Positions 26,201 through 34,684 of a stretch of 64,000 nt of DNA are shown one piece after another. The stretch is from Sandaracinaceae bacterium (GTDB lineage: Bacteria; Myxococcota_A; Polyangia; Polyangiales; Sandaracinaceae): NCBI GenBank assembly GCA_019637095.1, contig JAHBWG010000040.1, positions 21,605 through 85,604 on the forward strand. Direction: 5' to 3'. Within the stretch, counting starts at the first letter, position 1; every line of letters starts with the position of its first letter. Made by a program: the position numbers and the translations under genes. The notes beneath the pieces were generated by a model. It was not told where the DNA came from, searched no databases, and saw nothing but the letters and a program-made list of their open reading frames with translations.

Positions 26201-27681
26201 CGAACTTCGACGCCGACGTCGCTCGCTACATGGAGTCGGCCGGCCCGACCCCGGCGTGGGTGCCCGTCGAGTACTTCTACTGCGAGGACATCCGCTCGAG
26301 CACGCGCACGCTCCCGGGCTGCTCGATCTTCGACGCGGGTGACAGCTTCCGCGAGATCGTCCGCACCCAGATGCAGGCGTACGAGCGCTCGTACATCTTC
26401 TCCAACTTCCGCCGCTACCGGCGCAACTTCACGACCTACACCTACGGCAGCTCGCTCATCCGCTACCTCGAGCCGCTGCTGACCATCTACCAGAACCTCA
26501 TCTACCGCTACGCGAGCGACCCGGCGTTCCGCGAGGTCGAGGGCGCCTTCGGCTTCGACGACCAGTTCCTCGCGACCGCGGACACGATGAACTTCTTCGC
26601 GCGCCTCCTCTCGCAGCCGTCGATCGGCTCGTACGAGTGGGACGCAGGGTGGAACCGGTACGAGATCGTGAGCTTCGACGCGCGCCCCGACGCGCAGGTC
26701 CGGATCCCGTTCGGGCAGGGCCGCTACCTCAACTCGATCTACCAGCGCGGCCTCACCGGCATCGATCGCGTCGAGCGGATCGGCAGCATCTACGACTCGA
26801 TCTACGGGATGCTCTTCATGACGGCGCGCGGCATCGGCCCGTTCTACGGCCCGGACGTCGCGTTCTGGACGAACTTCTACGACATCTTCCCGAACGAGAT
26901 TCAGCAGATCTTCACCGGGATGATCGCGGGTCGCCCCGAGGAGTACATGCCTCGCCTGCAGTGCACGAGCGGGGACACCTTCCCGCGCTGCCGCGAGCCG
27001 CGCATGGTCTTCATGGACTTCTACCGCGGCGACTGCTCCATCGACCCGACGACCGGCTCGCCGCGCACGGAGACGTGCCGTCCGAACCCGGCGGAGGTCA
27101 CCTACCGCGACCTCGCCGTCCTGAACGGCGGCACGCGGTTCTTCCTCCAGTCCTACGCGGCCATCTTCGCCCTGCAGGAGTTCCCCATCTACTACGACAC
27201 GACCTTCCAGAACCAGATGTACATCTGCGTCGAAGGTCAGGGGAACTGCTTCGCGCCGTCCGACACGGCCATCGAGGGCGTGGACTACGTCCGCCACGTC
27301 AGCCGGCGGTTCAGCAAGAACTTCCTCGCCTGGCAGGTGGACGCGGACGACGGCGTGGCCGAGCAGACCTCCATCGCGTTCGCGATGGTCAGCGAGGCTC
27401 GCAACAACGACTTCATCATCCGGATGCTCCAGCGGTACCGAGGCGACCACCTCCCCGGTGACCCGCCGCCGAGCATCACCTACTTGACCCCGGAGGAGCG
27501 CGCGCAGCTCGCGGCGATCGGCTACGACGTCGAGGGCCTCGGCGCTGCGCAGGTGCAGGAGGAGATCACCCGCCTCGAGCAGCGCCTGAGCTCGCTGGAG
27601 TCGTTCTTCTTCTACCTGATCCAGCTCGAACGCGAGTTCGGGATCCAGTTCCCGCTCATCTACCGCCGGCCGGAGATCTGA
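23242..27681 (+). CDS. Giant metzincin lipoprotein 1
   Basis: 1479 residues from ATG 23242, which has GGAGG upstream and gives a clean lipoprotein signal ending VGGC (C21); an in-frame ATG at 23143 overlaps the previous stop and would put 33 residues before the signal. The zinc site HEMGHCLGLRH is at 792-802 and a Met-turn SSVMDY has M873. Conserved blocks shared with the next gene include IRWVIDENF, MRVDWS-NLV and a C-terminal coiled-coil-like tail. Several Cys pairs lie in inserts. It resembles very large zinc-dependent metalloprotease lipoproteins of the DUF4953/DUF5117 type, but family placement is inference. It should sit on the outer membrane. Confidence 0.82.
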   Translation: MRRLLNTLAVLGAFSIFVGGCGDLQPPVNRVGVNVIEKSALEGTWYMHQTIIQMAYEGAPIGFVGANAGDATGGFLGFSIPRIRWVIDENFVYAYRDYELIGDPDDPFRYRGDEDADYLGQPVAAFRIQSHFDIRRTYNSVTGEEQNVVVENTNDRHWYERQFMRVDWSQNLVSPSFQAGGGWVRAESASLFVQDESRYPREYRPQFHFMGCSGPTDTNCDLDDRDYATDYDQGQLYSMSFVNQMILAPAPNEFGFLCNWGGPSEPILQQFGAPECASVEIFTRTSFLRVSDRREYEPVGWTHDRFNRAGYFALDRPTYDLSRDGEDRSDGFTDFTNQSANRHNIWQNWWQRDASGAVVRDASGQRVQLPYTERRVRPLLWYTSREVPAHLVRPSYELVAQWNETFMSTVRQLRGQEPPQYQPVSCQSDDPGGYCYCQRHPDTGEVLNPTCRGMYDPFESPDAARGRLSGGEPYDCYVARVDAAGNVVGSAFDAEPDWTNTGLTDAAFNGWFETAMVGAECVNVLRINTCHFGNRDEWGSLDCQQRGDIRFKLLSYVDQPGTPFLGVAQLRGDPVTGEIITGDANIGGPAMDTQRTRAMEAYDLINGNLTTQEYYTGEDVRAYLNALSHVELPAAPRIDFRTALPSGGIASAMHGVMGRALDRAELLRGAEGRAAIFSDRGRELIGSDIERRLVSGPDALAMAGLDFAPNGSSLESFGSEIIDRVSPFRGSLEEQFYSITDRELRFALTNVHMPTAYTDNSVLHFVTEHSGWPRVRVEFELNRRLYRDTQVHEMGHCLGLRHHFGGTADPGNYFDGYYTINQRFPLPEPSDFNRDGVPGLSPSEQIAFEDAYEEARRLRELAGIDQWANSSVMDYTPEWYQRIQGAGYHDFMAISFGYGDVVDIYDNSRAADGSSRPALPIANLNPVNTRRVGVKWYHGGETCTTDAECPFSTSGARAGELLPANRSAGITQTCQPNPRTSGHRVCSNFDADVARYMESAGPTPAWVPVEYFYCEDIRSSTRTLPGCSIFDAGDSFREIVRTQMQAYERSYIFSNFRRYRRNFTTYTYGSSLIRYLEPLLTIYQNLIYRYASDPAFREVEGAFGFDDQFLATADTMNFFARLLSQPSIGSYEWDAGWNRYEIVSFDARPDAQVRIPFGQGRYLNSIYQRGLTGIDRVERIGSIYDSIYGMLFMTARGIGPFYGPDVAFWTNFYDIFPNEIQQIFTGMIAGRPEEYMPRLQCTSGDTFPRCREPRMVFMDFYRGDCSIDPTTGSPRTETCRPNPAEVTYRDLAVLNGGTRFFLQSYAAIFALQEFPIYYDTTFQNQMYICVEGQGNCFAPSDTAIEGVDYVRHVSRRFSKNFLAWQVDADDGVAEQTSIAFAMVSEARNNDFIIRMLQRYRGDHLPGDPPPSITYLTPEERAQLAAIGYDVEGLGAAQVQEEITRLEQRLSSLESFFFYLIQLEREFGIQFPLIYRRPEI

Positions 27682-27691
27682 GGTGAGGACC

Positions 27692-30600
27692 ATGGGCACG
27701 AACAGTCACTCCTATCGGCACGGAATCAGCGTCATGCGGAACTTCCTCCTCGGTCTCATCGTCCTCGCGGTCGGCGGCCTCTCGGTCGTCGGGTGCGTCG
27801 AGCCCGGCCCGGACATCGACCGGACCCAGAACAACCTCGTCGACAAGCGCATCTTCGAGGGCGAGTGGTGGCACAGCCGCGCCGTCCTCGACGCCGGCGA
27901 CGACGGGCTCTGGGCCATCGCCCAGGCCGGCGCCGGCGCGCCCTGGGAGGGCGCGATGGCGAACTTCGACATCGCGTCTCGCTCAGGCGTCATCGGCCGC
28001 ATCCGCTGGGTGATCGACGAGAACTTCCTCTACGCCTACCGCTCGCACGAGATCGTCGTGGGCGCGGCGGAGGACGCGACCTCGCCGGACTTCCTCGGGC
28101 AGCCGCTCGCGATCTACCGCATCACCGGGCACGTCGACGTCCGCTACGAGTACAACACCCTCACGGGCGAGCGGACGAACGTCATCAGCGAGTCGCAGGA
28201 CCGCCGCTGGTACGACCGGCAGTACATGCGGGTCGACTGGTCGACGAACCTCGTCACCTTCGGCCTGTTCGGCGCGAGCCTCGAGCTCGAGCAGTTCTTC
28301 GGCACCTTCCGCCGCGAGCCGGTGGACTCGTGGATCCAGGAGGGCGGCGACGGCCGGATCCCGGACTCGTGGCGCCCGCAGTTCGTGCGCATCGGGAACG
28401 ACCGCTCGTCCTACCGCTGGGCGGACGAGTGGCCGACCGACATGGACGACACGGTCCACTACATGTCCTTCGTGGCGCAGGAGATCTGGACGCCGACCAA
28501 CTGCTTCGGAGAGGCGTGCAACTCGTCGGTGCGGCTGATCTTGCGCAACTCGTTCCTGCGCGTCCCGCCGAACCACGAGTACGCGGTCGAGACGCTGCCG
28601 AACAGCGAGTACGACCGGTTCGGCATCATCCGCACCGAGCAGCGCACCTTCTTCCGCGGCAGCCGCGAGCGCTCGGGCATCGGCGCGTACTGCGACGCGA
28701 CCGCGATCGCCACCTGCAACTTCGACGAGGACTGCGGCGTCGGCGGCGTGTGTGATCTCGGCACGAGCCGCTGCACGGCGGGCGTCCTCGAGGATCTCGA
28801 CGACTGCGGCGCCGGCAACCGCGCGAACTACGCGACCGGCCGCTGCGAGAACGACACCGACGCGGTCTGCGGCGGCGCCCTCTGCAACACGTCGACGCAC
28901 CTGTGCGAGGGCGGCCTGAGCGCGCACCGCGGCGAGACCGACTGGCTCACCTTCTACCGGCTGCGCCACAACTTCTACTCCCGCTCGCTCCAGCGCGACC
29001 GCCCCTGCCTGGCGGACTGGCAGTGCGACAACCGCCACGGGACGATCGCCGGCGCCGACCCGGCGATGACCGACGGCTCGGTGTGTGACGTCGCGGCCGG
29101 GGTGTGCACCATCCCGATCCGCCAGCGTCCGGTGCGCCCGGTGGACTACCACCTCAGCCCCGGCTTCCCGCGCTACCTCGTGCGCAGCGCGTTCGAGGTC
29201 ATCTCGGACTGGAACGACACGTTCATGACCGGCAACCGCGCCCTGCGTGGCGAGCCTGCGCCGACCGGGCCGGACGTGGCGTGTCAGAGCACGAACCCCG
29301 CGGACTACTGCTTCTGCGGCGACGTCAACGCGCCCGAGGTCCGCGCGGATCGCACCTGCGCGCACCGCAGCAACATGTTCGTCCCGCCGGAGATGCGCGG
29401 TGAGACCAACGCGTTCCGATGCTGGGTGGGGATCGTCGGGCCGGACGGGACCGCCCGCCCGGAGAGCGAGACGGAGAATCCGTCGCGCCCGACGAGCTAC
29501 GCCGACTACCCCGAGGACGTCTACCGCTACGCCTTCATCGGCGACGAGTGCATGCTCCGCCTGCAGGTGAACAGCTGCGACCGGCCCGTCGCCGACGGCC
29601 AGCCGCGCGCCGCCTGCGAGGAGTACGGCGACCTGCGCTACCAGTTCTTCAACTACACCTCCGGCGCCGGCGCGGGCTGGTGCGGCGTCATGCAGCCCCT
29701 GCAGGACCCGACGACCGGTGAGGGCATCAGCATCCCGGTCAACATGGGCGGCCTCTGCCTCGACCGGATCGCCACGCGCGCCCTCGACCTCTGGCCGGTG
29801 CTCCGCGGCGAGGTCGCGGAGGACACGCTGTACTCGGGCGAGCACATGCGCGGTTACTACGAGCGCACGGGCAACGTCCACGTCCCGGTCGGCTTCGCGC
29901 CGGCCATCGACGGCGCCGAGTACCGTCCGGACGACCTCGGTCGTCCGGCGGGCATGGCGATGATCCCGACCGACCTGAACACGCACCTCAACGAGGTCTT
30001 CGCGTCGGTCGCCCCGCGCCTCGAGCGCCTCGCGGGCGTCGGCCCGGACGGGAGCACCGAGGGTGAGGGCCGCGCGCTCCTGTTCTCGGGCCGCCTTCGC
30101 AACCTGCAGGGCACCGCGCTCGAGCGGCGCTTGGTCGAGGGCATGGCGCTCGAGGGCGCGGACGCGTTCCGCACCCAGAGCCCGCTGCTCGCGTACAACA
30201 CCGAGCAGCGCAGCGGTGGCCGCGTGAGCACGGAGGCGCTGATCGACCAGATCTCGCCGTTCCGCGAGGGCTTCAACGACCTCGTCCACGCGCAGGTCCG
30301 GCAGGACCAGCTCCTGCTCGACAACTACATCCACATGCCCCGCGAGGCGATCTTCACGAGCCGCTACAACCAGTGGTGGGCGGAGGCGTTCCGCGGCCGC
30401 AGCCAGGGTGAGGCGGGCATCCGCTGGCGCCAGGCGTTCCACAAGGTCGTGATGCTCCACGAGATGGGCCACGGCCTGGGCATGGAGCACAACTTCGCCG
30501 GCAGCTACGACCGCAACCACTACGCGGACGGCTACTTCAACCTCGTCACGCAGACGGACGCCTCGGGTCGGCACACGCTCGCGTTGCCGGTGCTCGATCA

Positions 30601-32605
30601 GTACGACTGCGGCACCGACGGGCTCTGCCCCGGCGACCCGGGCTACACCGGCCCGGACACCGGCGAGCGCGACAACAACATCACGCACCTCGAGATGACG
30701 CGCTGGGCGGCGGACCTGCGCCGCATCCGCACCGAGCGGACGCGCGCCGGCATCGGCAACACGATGACGTCCAGCCTCATGGACTACAACGGCGACTTCT
30801 CGGACATGGCCGGCCTCGGCCACTACGACCGCGCCGCGATCTACTTCAACTACTTCAACCTCGCCGAGGCGTTCGCGGGTGATCCGCGCTACCGCGCGGG
30901 CGCGGGGACGTCGCTCGACGGCCTGCGCCGGTCGGACACCACGCCGCGCACGCTCTGGACGTGGTACCGCGGCGGCGAGGCGTGCAACGCCACCGCCGAC
31001 TGCCCGTACTCGGCCGGGAACCAGTCCCTCACCGACGATCAGGGCATCCACCAGCGCTGCATCCGCAACCCGCGCTACGCCGGCATCCCGGTGCCCTGCA
31101 ACGGGGACCGGAACTGCGTCTGCTCGAGCTTCGACGAGGACTTCATCGACTACGTCGAGGGCGCGGAGCCGACCTACCAGTGGGACCGCGACGGCGACGG
31201 CGCGCCCGACCACGAGCGCGTGAACTACCTGTTCTGCTCGAACTCGCGCCTCAGCGACATCTCGTGGTGCAACGTCTTCGACGCCGGCGAGAGCTTCCAG
31301 GAGACGATCGATCACATGCGGCAGCAGTGGCAGGAGGGCTACCCGACGTCCTACTTCCGCAACTACCGCCGCGGGTTCAGCACGGGCAGCCGCGCGATCC
31401 GCTCGATCGTCGACGCCGCGAAGATCTACCAGCACCTCTTCTTCCGGTACTTCTACGAGCCGGAGTTCCGGCGCCAGATCGGCCCGCTCGGGTTCAACGA
31501 CCAGTACCTCGCCTCGATCGACGCGATGAACTGGCTCGCGGAGCTCGCGCAGCTGCCGGACGCGGGGTCCTACCAGGTGCGCAACGTGCGCGGCCCGGAG
31601 ACCTGTCACCCGACCAACCCGAGCGCGCCCGGCAACACGCCCGACTGCCGCTACGGCTACGTCCACATGGGTGAGCAGATGGGCATGCCCGGCGCGGACA
31701 TCACCCTCGGGCCCGGCCAGGGCTTCTACCACTGGTCGCGTTACCAGGACGGCCTGTACGGGTTCTTCCGCATGGAGCGCGCCGGCGTCTTCTGGGACAA
31801 GCTCATCGCGCTGCAGGCGCTCACCGTGCGTGACTGGGGTCTGAGCTTCACGATCGACGAGCGGTTCTTCATCAACTTCTACGACCTGTTCCCGATCGAG
31901 ATGACCGAGCTCTTCGGTGCGTACGTCATCGACGACGACTTCAACCGCGCTCCGCGCGTGGCCCGCGCCGCGGGTGCCGACTCCGAGATCTACTACGTCA
32001 ACCTGCTCCGCGGGAACTGCCGTAGCGCGGTCTCGGGCGCCTTCGAGCCCTGCGTCGGCGAGGTCCAGGATCGGTTCCCCGACCTCCCGATCATGGGGAC
32101 GAGCAACGAGATCCTGCGCCTCTACGCGTCGATCTTCGCGCTCGCCGAGTTCCCGGTCTTCTACGACCCGTCGTTCGAGAGCCGGATCGCCATCTTCAAG
32201 CTCGACAGCGCGGATGGCTTCCGGATCCCGGACATCCAGCTCAGCGGCCTGCCGACGCGTGCGTTCGGCGAGGCGATCCCCGGCTCGGGCCACGAGGTGG
32301 TGACGGACCCCACCGCCGCGGACTACATCATCTACCTCTCGGATCGGCTCCACCAGCCGTACGTCGCGGTGAAGGTGCGTGAACGCCTCACCTTCAACCT
32401 CGAGGAGGAGCAGATCGGGTTCTACCTGCTGCACCGCCTCTACGGCCTCCAGCAGGAGGTCCGTGCCCTCGAGGCGCGCGGCACGCTCACCCCGAGCGAG
32501 CGCGCGCACCTGACCGAGCTCCGCCGCCGGCTCGTCGCGGGCGAGTCCTTCCTCGAGGCCCTGATCGAGGTCCAGGACATCTTCGGCATCACCTCCTGGC
32601 TGTGA
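27692..32605 (+). CDS. Giant metzincin lipoprotein 2 (paralogue with Cys-rich inserts)
   Basis: 1637 residues from ATG 27692, which has GAGG 7 nt upstream; ATG 27734 (MRNFLLG) gives a shorter signal peptide. The lipobox is VVGC (C35). Zinc site HEMGHGLGMEH is at 923-933, with Met-turn SSLMDY (M1030). It aligns along its length with the previous protein but carries extra Cys-rich inserts near residues 345-400, such as CNFDEDCGVGGVC, similar in style to the repeats of the lipoprotein at 10894. The gene follows by 10 bp, so it belongs to the same operon. Both catalytic sites look intact, so these are two active proteases rather than one plus a decoy. Confidence 0.82.
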   Translation: MGTNSHSYRHGISVMRNFLLGLIVLAVGGLSVVGCVEPGPDIDRTQNNLVDKRIFEGEWWHSRAVLDAGDDGLWAIAQAGAGAPWEGAMANFDIASRSGVIGRIRWVIDENFLYAYRSHEIVVGAAEDATSPDFLGQPLAIYRITGHVDVRYEYNTLTGERTNVISESQDRRWYDRQYMRVDWSTNLVTFGLFGASLELEQFFGTFRREPVDSWIQEGGDGRIPDSWRPQFVRIGNDRSSYRWADEWPTDMDDTVHYMSFVAQEIWTPTNCFGEACNSSVRLILRNSFLRVPPNHEYAVETLPNSEYDRFGIIRTEQRTFFRGSRERSGIGAYCDATAIATCNFDEDCGVGGVCDLGTSRCTAGVLEDLDDCGAGNRANYATGRCENDTDAVCGGALCNTSTHLCEGGLSAHRGETDWLTFYRLRHNFYSRSLQRDRPCLADWQCDNRHGTIAGADPAMTDGSVCDVAAGVCTIPIRQRPVRPVDYHLSPGFPRYLVRSAFEVISDWNDTFMTGNRALRGEPAPTGPDVACQSTNPADYCFCGDVNAPEVRADRTCAHRSNMFVPPEMRGETNAFRCWVGIVGPDGTARPESETENPSRPTSYADYPEDVYRYAFIGDECMLRLQVNSCDRPVADGQPRAACEEYGDLRYQFFNYTSGAGAGWCGVMQPLQDPTTGEGISIPVNMGGLCLDRIATRALDLWPVLRGEVAEDTLYSGEHMRGYYERTGNVHVPVGFAPAIDGAEYRPDDLGRPAGMAMIPTDLNTHLNEVFASVAPRLERLAGVGPDGSTEGEGRALLFSGRLRNLQGTALERRLVEGMALEGADAFRTQSPLLAYNTEQRSGGRVSTEALIDQISPFREGFNDLVHAQVRQDQLLLDNYIHMPREAIFTSRYNQWWAEAFRGRSQGEAGIRWRQAFHKVVMLHEMGHGLGMEHNFAGSYDRNHYADGYFNLVTQTDASGRHTLALPVLDQYDCGTDGLCPGDPGYTGPDTGERDNNITHLEMTRWAADLRRIRTERTRAGIGNTMTSSLMDYNGDFSDMAGLGHYDRAAIYFNYFNLAEAFAGDPRYRAGAGTSLDGLRRSDTTPRTLWTWYRGGEACNATADCPYSAGNQSLTDDQGIHQRCIRNPRYAGIPVPCNGDRNCVCSSFDEDFIDYVEGAEPTYQWDRDGDGAPDHERVNYLFCSNSRLSDISWCNVFDAGESFQETIDHMRQQWQEGYPTSYFRNYRRGFSTGSRAIRSIVDAAKIYQHLFFRYFYEPEFRRQIGPLGFNDQYLASIDAMNWLAELAQLPDAGSYQVRNVRGPETCHPTNPSAPGNTPDCRYGYVHMGEQMGMPGADITLGPGQGFYHWSRYQDGLYGFFRMERAGVFWDKLIALQALTVRDWGLSFTIDERFFINFYDLFPIEMTELFGAYVIDDDFNRAPRVARAAGADSEIYYVNLLRGNCRSAVSGAFEPCVGEVQDRFPDLPIMGTSNEILRLYASIFALAEFPVFYDPSFESRIAIFKLDSADGFRIPDIQLSGLPTRAFGEAIPGSGHEVVTDPTAADYIIYLSDRLHQPYVAVKVRERLTFNLEEEQIGFYLLHRLYGLQQEVRALEARGTLTPSERAHLTELRRRLVAGESFLEALIEVQDIFGITSWL

Positions 32606-32607
32606 GG

Positions 32608-32631
32608 CGAGGCGGGGCCTCCCCCGCCTCG
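32608..32631 (+). terminator. Terminator hairpin 1 of the metzincin operon
   Basis: A perfect 10-bp GC stem (32608-32617 with 32622-32631) and 4-nt loop CCTC begin 3 nt after the metzincin 2 stop. There is no T tract. Confidence 0.65.
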
Positions 32632-32638
32632 AAGATGG

Positions 32639-32669
32639 CGGCCCGGTGCGCAACTCGCGCGCCGGGCCG
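32639..32669 (+). terminator. Terminator hairpin 2 of the metzincin operon
   Basis: CGGCCCGG pairs perfectly with CCGGGCCG around a 15-nt loop, 7 nt after hairpin 1. The tandem pair insulates the pyruvate dehydrogenase genes. Confidence 0.55.
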
Positions 32670-32683
32670 TCGCGCTTTCGTGC

Positions 32684-32689
32684 TAGGCT
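32684..32689 (+). promoter_or_regulatory. Putative -10 element (TAGGCT) of the pdh operon
   Basis: TAGGCT lies 33 nt before the pdhA ATG. In contrast to the leaderless genes, a leader with the Shine-Dalgarno GAGAGGA follows. Confidence 0.35.
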
Positions 32690-32722
32690 CGCCCACCCGC
32701 TGAGTTACGAGAGGACCCGCCG

Positions 32723-33697
32723 ATGGCGACCGACGAGCTGCTCCCGCTGTACCGCCAGATGCTCCTGATCCGCCGCGTCGAGGAGGAGGCGGCCCGCGCC
32801 TACGTGCAGGGCAAGATCGGCGGCTTCCTCCACCTCTACATCGGCCAGGAGGCGATCGCGGTCGGCACGGAGGCGGCGATCCAGAAGCGCGACGCGGTCA
32901 TCACCACGTACCGCGACCACGGCTTCGCGCTCGCGCGCGGGATGAGCGCGCGCGCCGTGATGGCGGAGCTCTTCGGCCGCGACACCGGCTGCTCGCGCGG
33001 CCTCGGCGGCTCGATGCACATGTTCGACCGCGAGAACCGCTTCTACGGCGGCCACGGGATCGTCGGGGGTCACGTGGCGGTCGGGGCGGGCATCGCCTTC
33101 CGCGCGAAGTACCTCCAGCAAGACGACGTGACGCTCTGCTTCTTCGGCGAGGGCGCGACCAACATCGGCGGCTTCCACGAGGGGCTCTCGCTCGCCGGGC
33201 TCTGGAAGCTCCCCGCGGTCTTCGTCTGCGAGAACAACCTCTACTCGATGGGCACGCCGCTCGTGCGCTCGATGCCCGCGAAGGACCTCACCGACAAGGC
33301 GGCCGGCTACTCGATGGCGCGCGACCGCTTCGACGGGCACGACGTGCTGCACGTCCGCGATCGCATCCGCGAGGCGGTCGAGCGCGCGCGCTCCGGTGGC
33401 GGCCCGACGCTGGTCGAGATCCTCACCTACCGCTTCCGCGGGCACTCGATGAGCGACCCGGGCAAGTACCGCACCTCCGAGGAGGTCGAGGAGAAGAAGC
33501 GGCAGCACGATCCGGTGCGGATCGCGCGCCAGGGGCTGCTCGACGCGGGCACGCCGGAGGCGGAGCTCGCGGCGGTCGACGCCGGCGTCGAGGACGAGGT
33601 GCGCGACGCGGTCCGGTTCGCGGACGAGTCACCGCCGCCGACCCTCGAGACGATGTACGACTGCGTGCTCGCGCCGGAGGGAGGGCTCGATGCGTGA
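32723..33697 (+). CDS. pdhA: Pyruvate dehydrogenase E1 component, alpha subunit
   Basis: 324 residues, usual for the short E1 alpha of alpha2beta2 complexes. It decarboxylates pyruvate with thiamine diphosphate in the cytoplasm. The ThDP/Mg motif runs from FFGEGATNIGGFHE to VCENN, and RGHSMSDPGKYR holds the phosphorylation-loop region. GAGAGGA precedes the ATG. It overlaps pdhB by 8 bp. Substrate could in principle be a branched-chain keto acid, but similarity to PdhA blocks such as YRDHGFALARG and the E2 neighbour favour pyruvate. Confidence 0.92.
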   Translation: MATDELLPLYRQMLLIRRVEEEAARAYVQGKIGGFLHLYIGQEAIAVGTEAAIQKRDAVITTYRDHGFALARGMSARAVMAELFGRDTGCSRGLGGSMHMFDRENRFYGGHGIVGGHVAVGAGIAFRAKYLQQDDVTLCFFGEGATNIGGFHEGLSLAGLWKLPAVFVCENNLYSMGTPLVRSMPAKDLTDKAAGYSMARDRFDGHDVLHVRDRIREAVERARSGGGPTLVEILTYRFRGHSMSDPGKYRTSEEVEEKKRQHDPVRIARQGLLDAGTPEAELAAVDAGVEDEVRDAVRFADESPPPTLETMYDCVLAPEGGLDA

Positions 33698-34670
33698 GGT
33701 CCGCTACCGGGACGCGCTCCGCGAGGCGATGGCCGAGGAGATGCGCCGCGATCCGACCGTCGTCCTCATGGGCGAGGAGGTCGGCCACTACCAGGGCGCC
33801 TACAAGGTCACGCAGGGCCTGCTCGAGGAGTTCGGCGATCAGCGCGTGATCGACACGCCGATCGCGGAGGCCGGCTTCTCCGGGATCGCGGTCGGCGCCG
33901 CGATGACCGGCCTGCGCCCGATCGTCGAGTTCATGACCTGGAACTTCTCGCTCGTCGCGTTCGACCAGATCGTGAACAACGCCGCGAAGATGTACCAGAT
34001 GAGCGGCGGCCAGCTCCCCGTGCCCGTGGTGTTCCGCGGGCCCAACGCCTCGGCGCGCCAGGTCGGCTCGCAGCACAGCCACGCGGTCGAGCCGTTCTAC
34101 ACGAACGTGCCGGGCCTCTACGTCGTCTATCCGTCGACGCCGCGCGACGCGAAGGGCCTGCTCAAGACGGCGATCCGCAGCGACAACCCCGTCGTGTTCC
34201 TCGAGGGCGAGACGCTCTACAACGCCAAGGGCGAGGTCCCCGAGGAAGAGGAGCTGATCCCGTTCGGGGTGGCGCGCGTCGCGCGCGAGGGCACCGACGT
34301 GACGGTGGTGACCTGGGGACGGCCGTACGTCACGGTGATGAAGGTCGCCGAGGAGCTCGCCGAGCGCGGCGTGAGCTGCGAGGTGATCGACCCGCGCACG
34401 CTGCGGCCGCTCGACCACGAGACGATCGTGGAGTCGGTGAAGAAGACGAACCGCTGCGTGGTCGTGCACGAGCACTGGCCGTACGGCGGGCCGGGCGCGG
34501 AGATCGTCGATCGCGTGCAGCGCGACGCGTTCGACTACCTCGACGCGCCGATCCTGCGCGCCACGAACCTCGACGTGCCGATGCCCTACGCGATCGAGCT
34601 CGAGAACGAGGTGATCGTCACCGAGGCGCGCGTGCGCGAGGCGATCGAGCGCGTCTGTTACCTGGACTGA
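33690..34670 (+). CDS. pdhB: Pyruvate dehydrogenase E1 component, beta subunit
   Basis: 326 residues; its ATG lies within the end of pdhA (8-bp overlap), so the subunits are translationally coupled. Family blocks are clear: [46 protein letters not shown] and [13 protein letters not shown]. It makes the heterotetrameric E1 with PdhA. The E2 gene follows after 14 bp. Confidence 0.94.
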   Translation: MREVRYRDALREAMAEEMRRDPTVVLMGEEVGHYQGAYKVTQGLLEEFGDQRVIDTPIAEAGFSGIAVGAAMTGLRPIVEFMTWNFSLVAFDQIVNNAAKMYQMSGGQLPVPVVFRGPNASARQVGSQHSHAVEPFYTNVPGLYVVYPSTPRDAKGLLKTAIRSDNPVVFLEGETLYNAKGEVPEEEELIPFGVARVAREGTDVTVVTWGRPYVTVMKVAEELAERGVSCEVIDPRTLRPLDHETIVESVKKTNRCVVVHEHWPYGGPGAEIVDRVQRDAFDYLDAPILRATNLDVPMPYAIELENEVIVTEARVREAIERVCYLD

Positions 34671-34684
34671 GCGGGGAGCGAGTC

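Noticed and set aside
22972..27699. 1575-codon open frame antisense to metzincin 1
   Set aside because: It mirrors the sense gene over its full length, is dominated by R, A, V, D, E and H, and has no domain, signal or ribosome site. Codon bias in GC-rich genes keeps this antisense frame open.
27983..32653. 1556-codon open frame antisense to metzincin 2
   Set aside because: Same pattern and composition as the antisense frame of metzincin 1; the sense strand has the zinc site, Met-turn and signal peptide.
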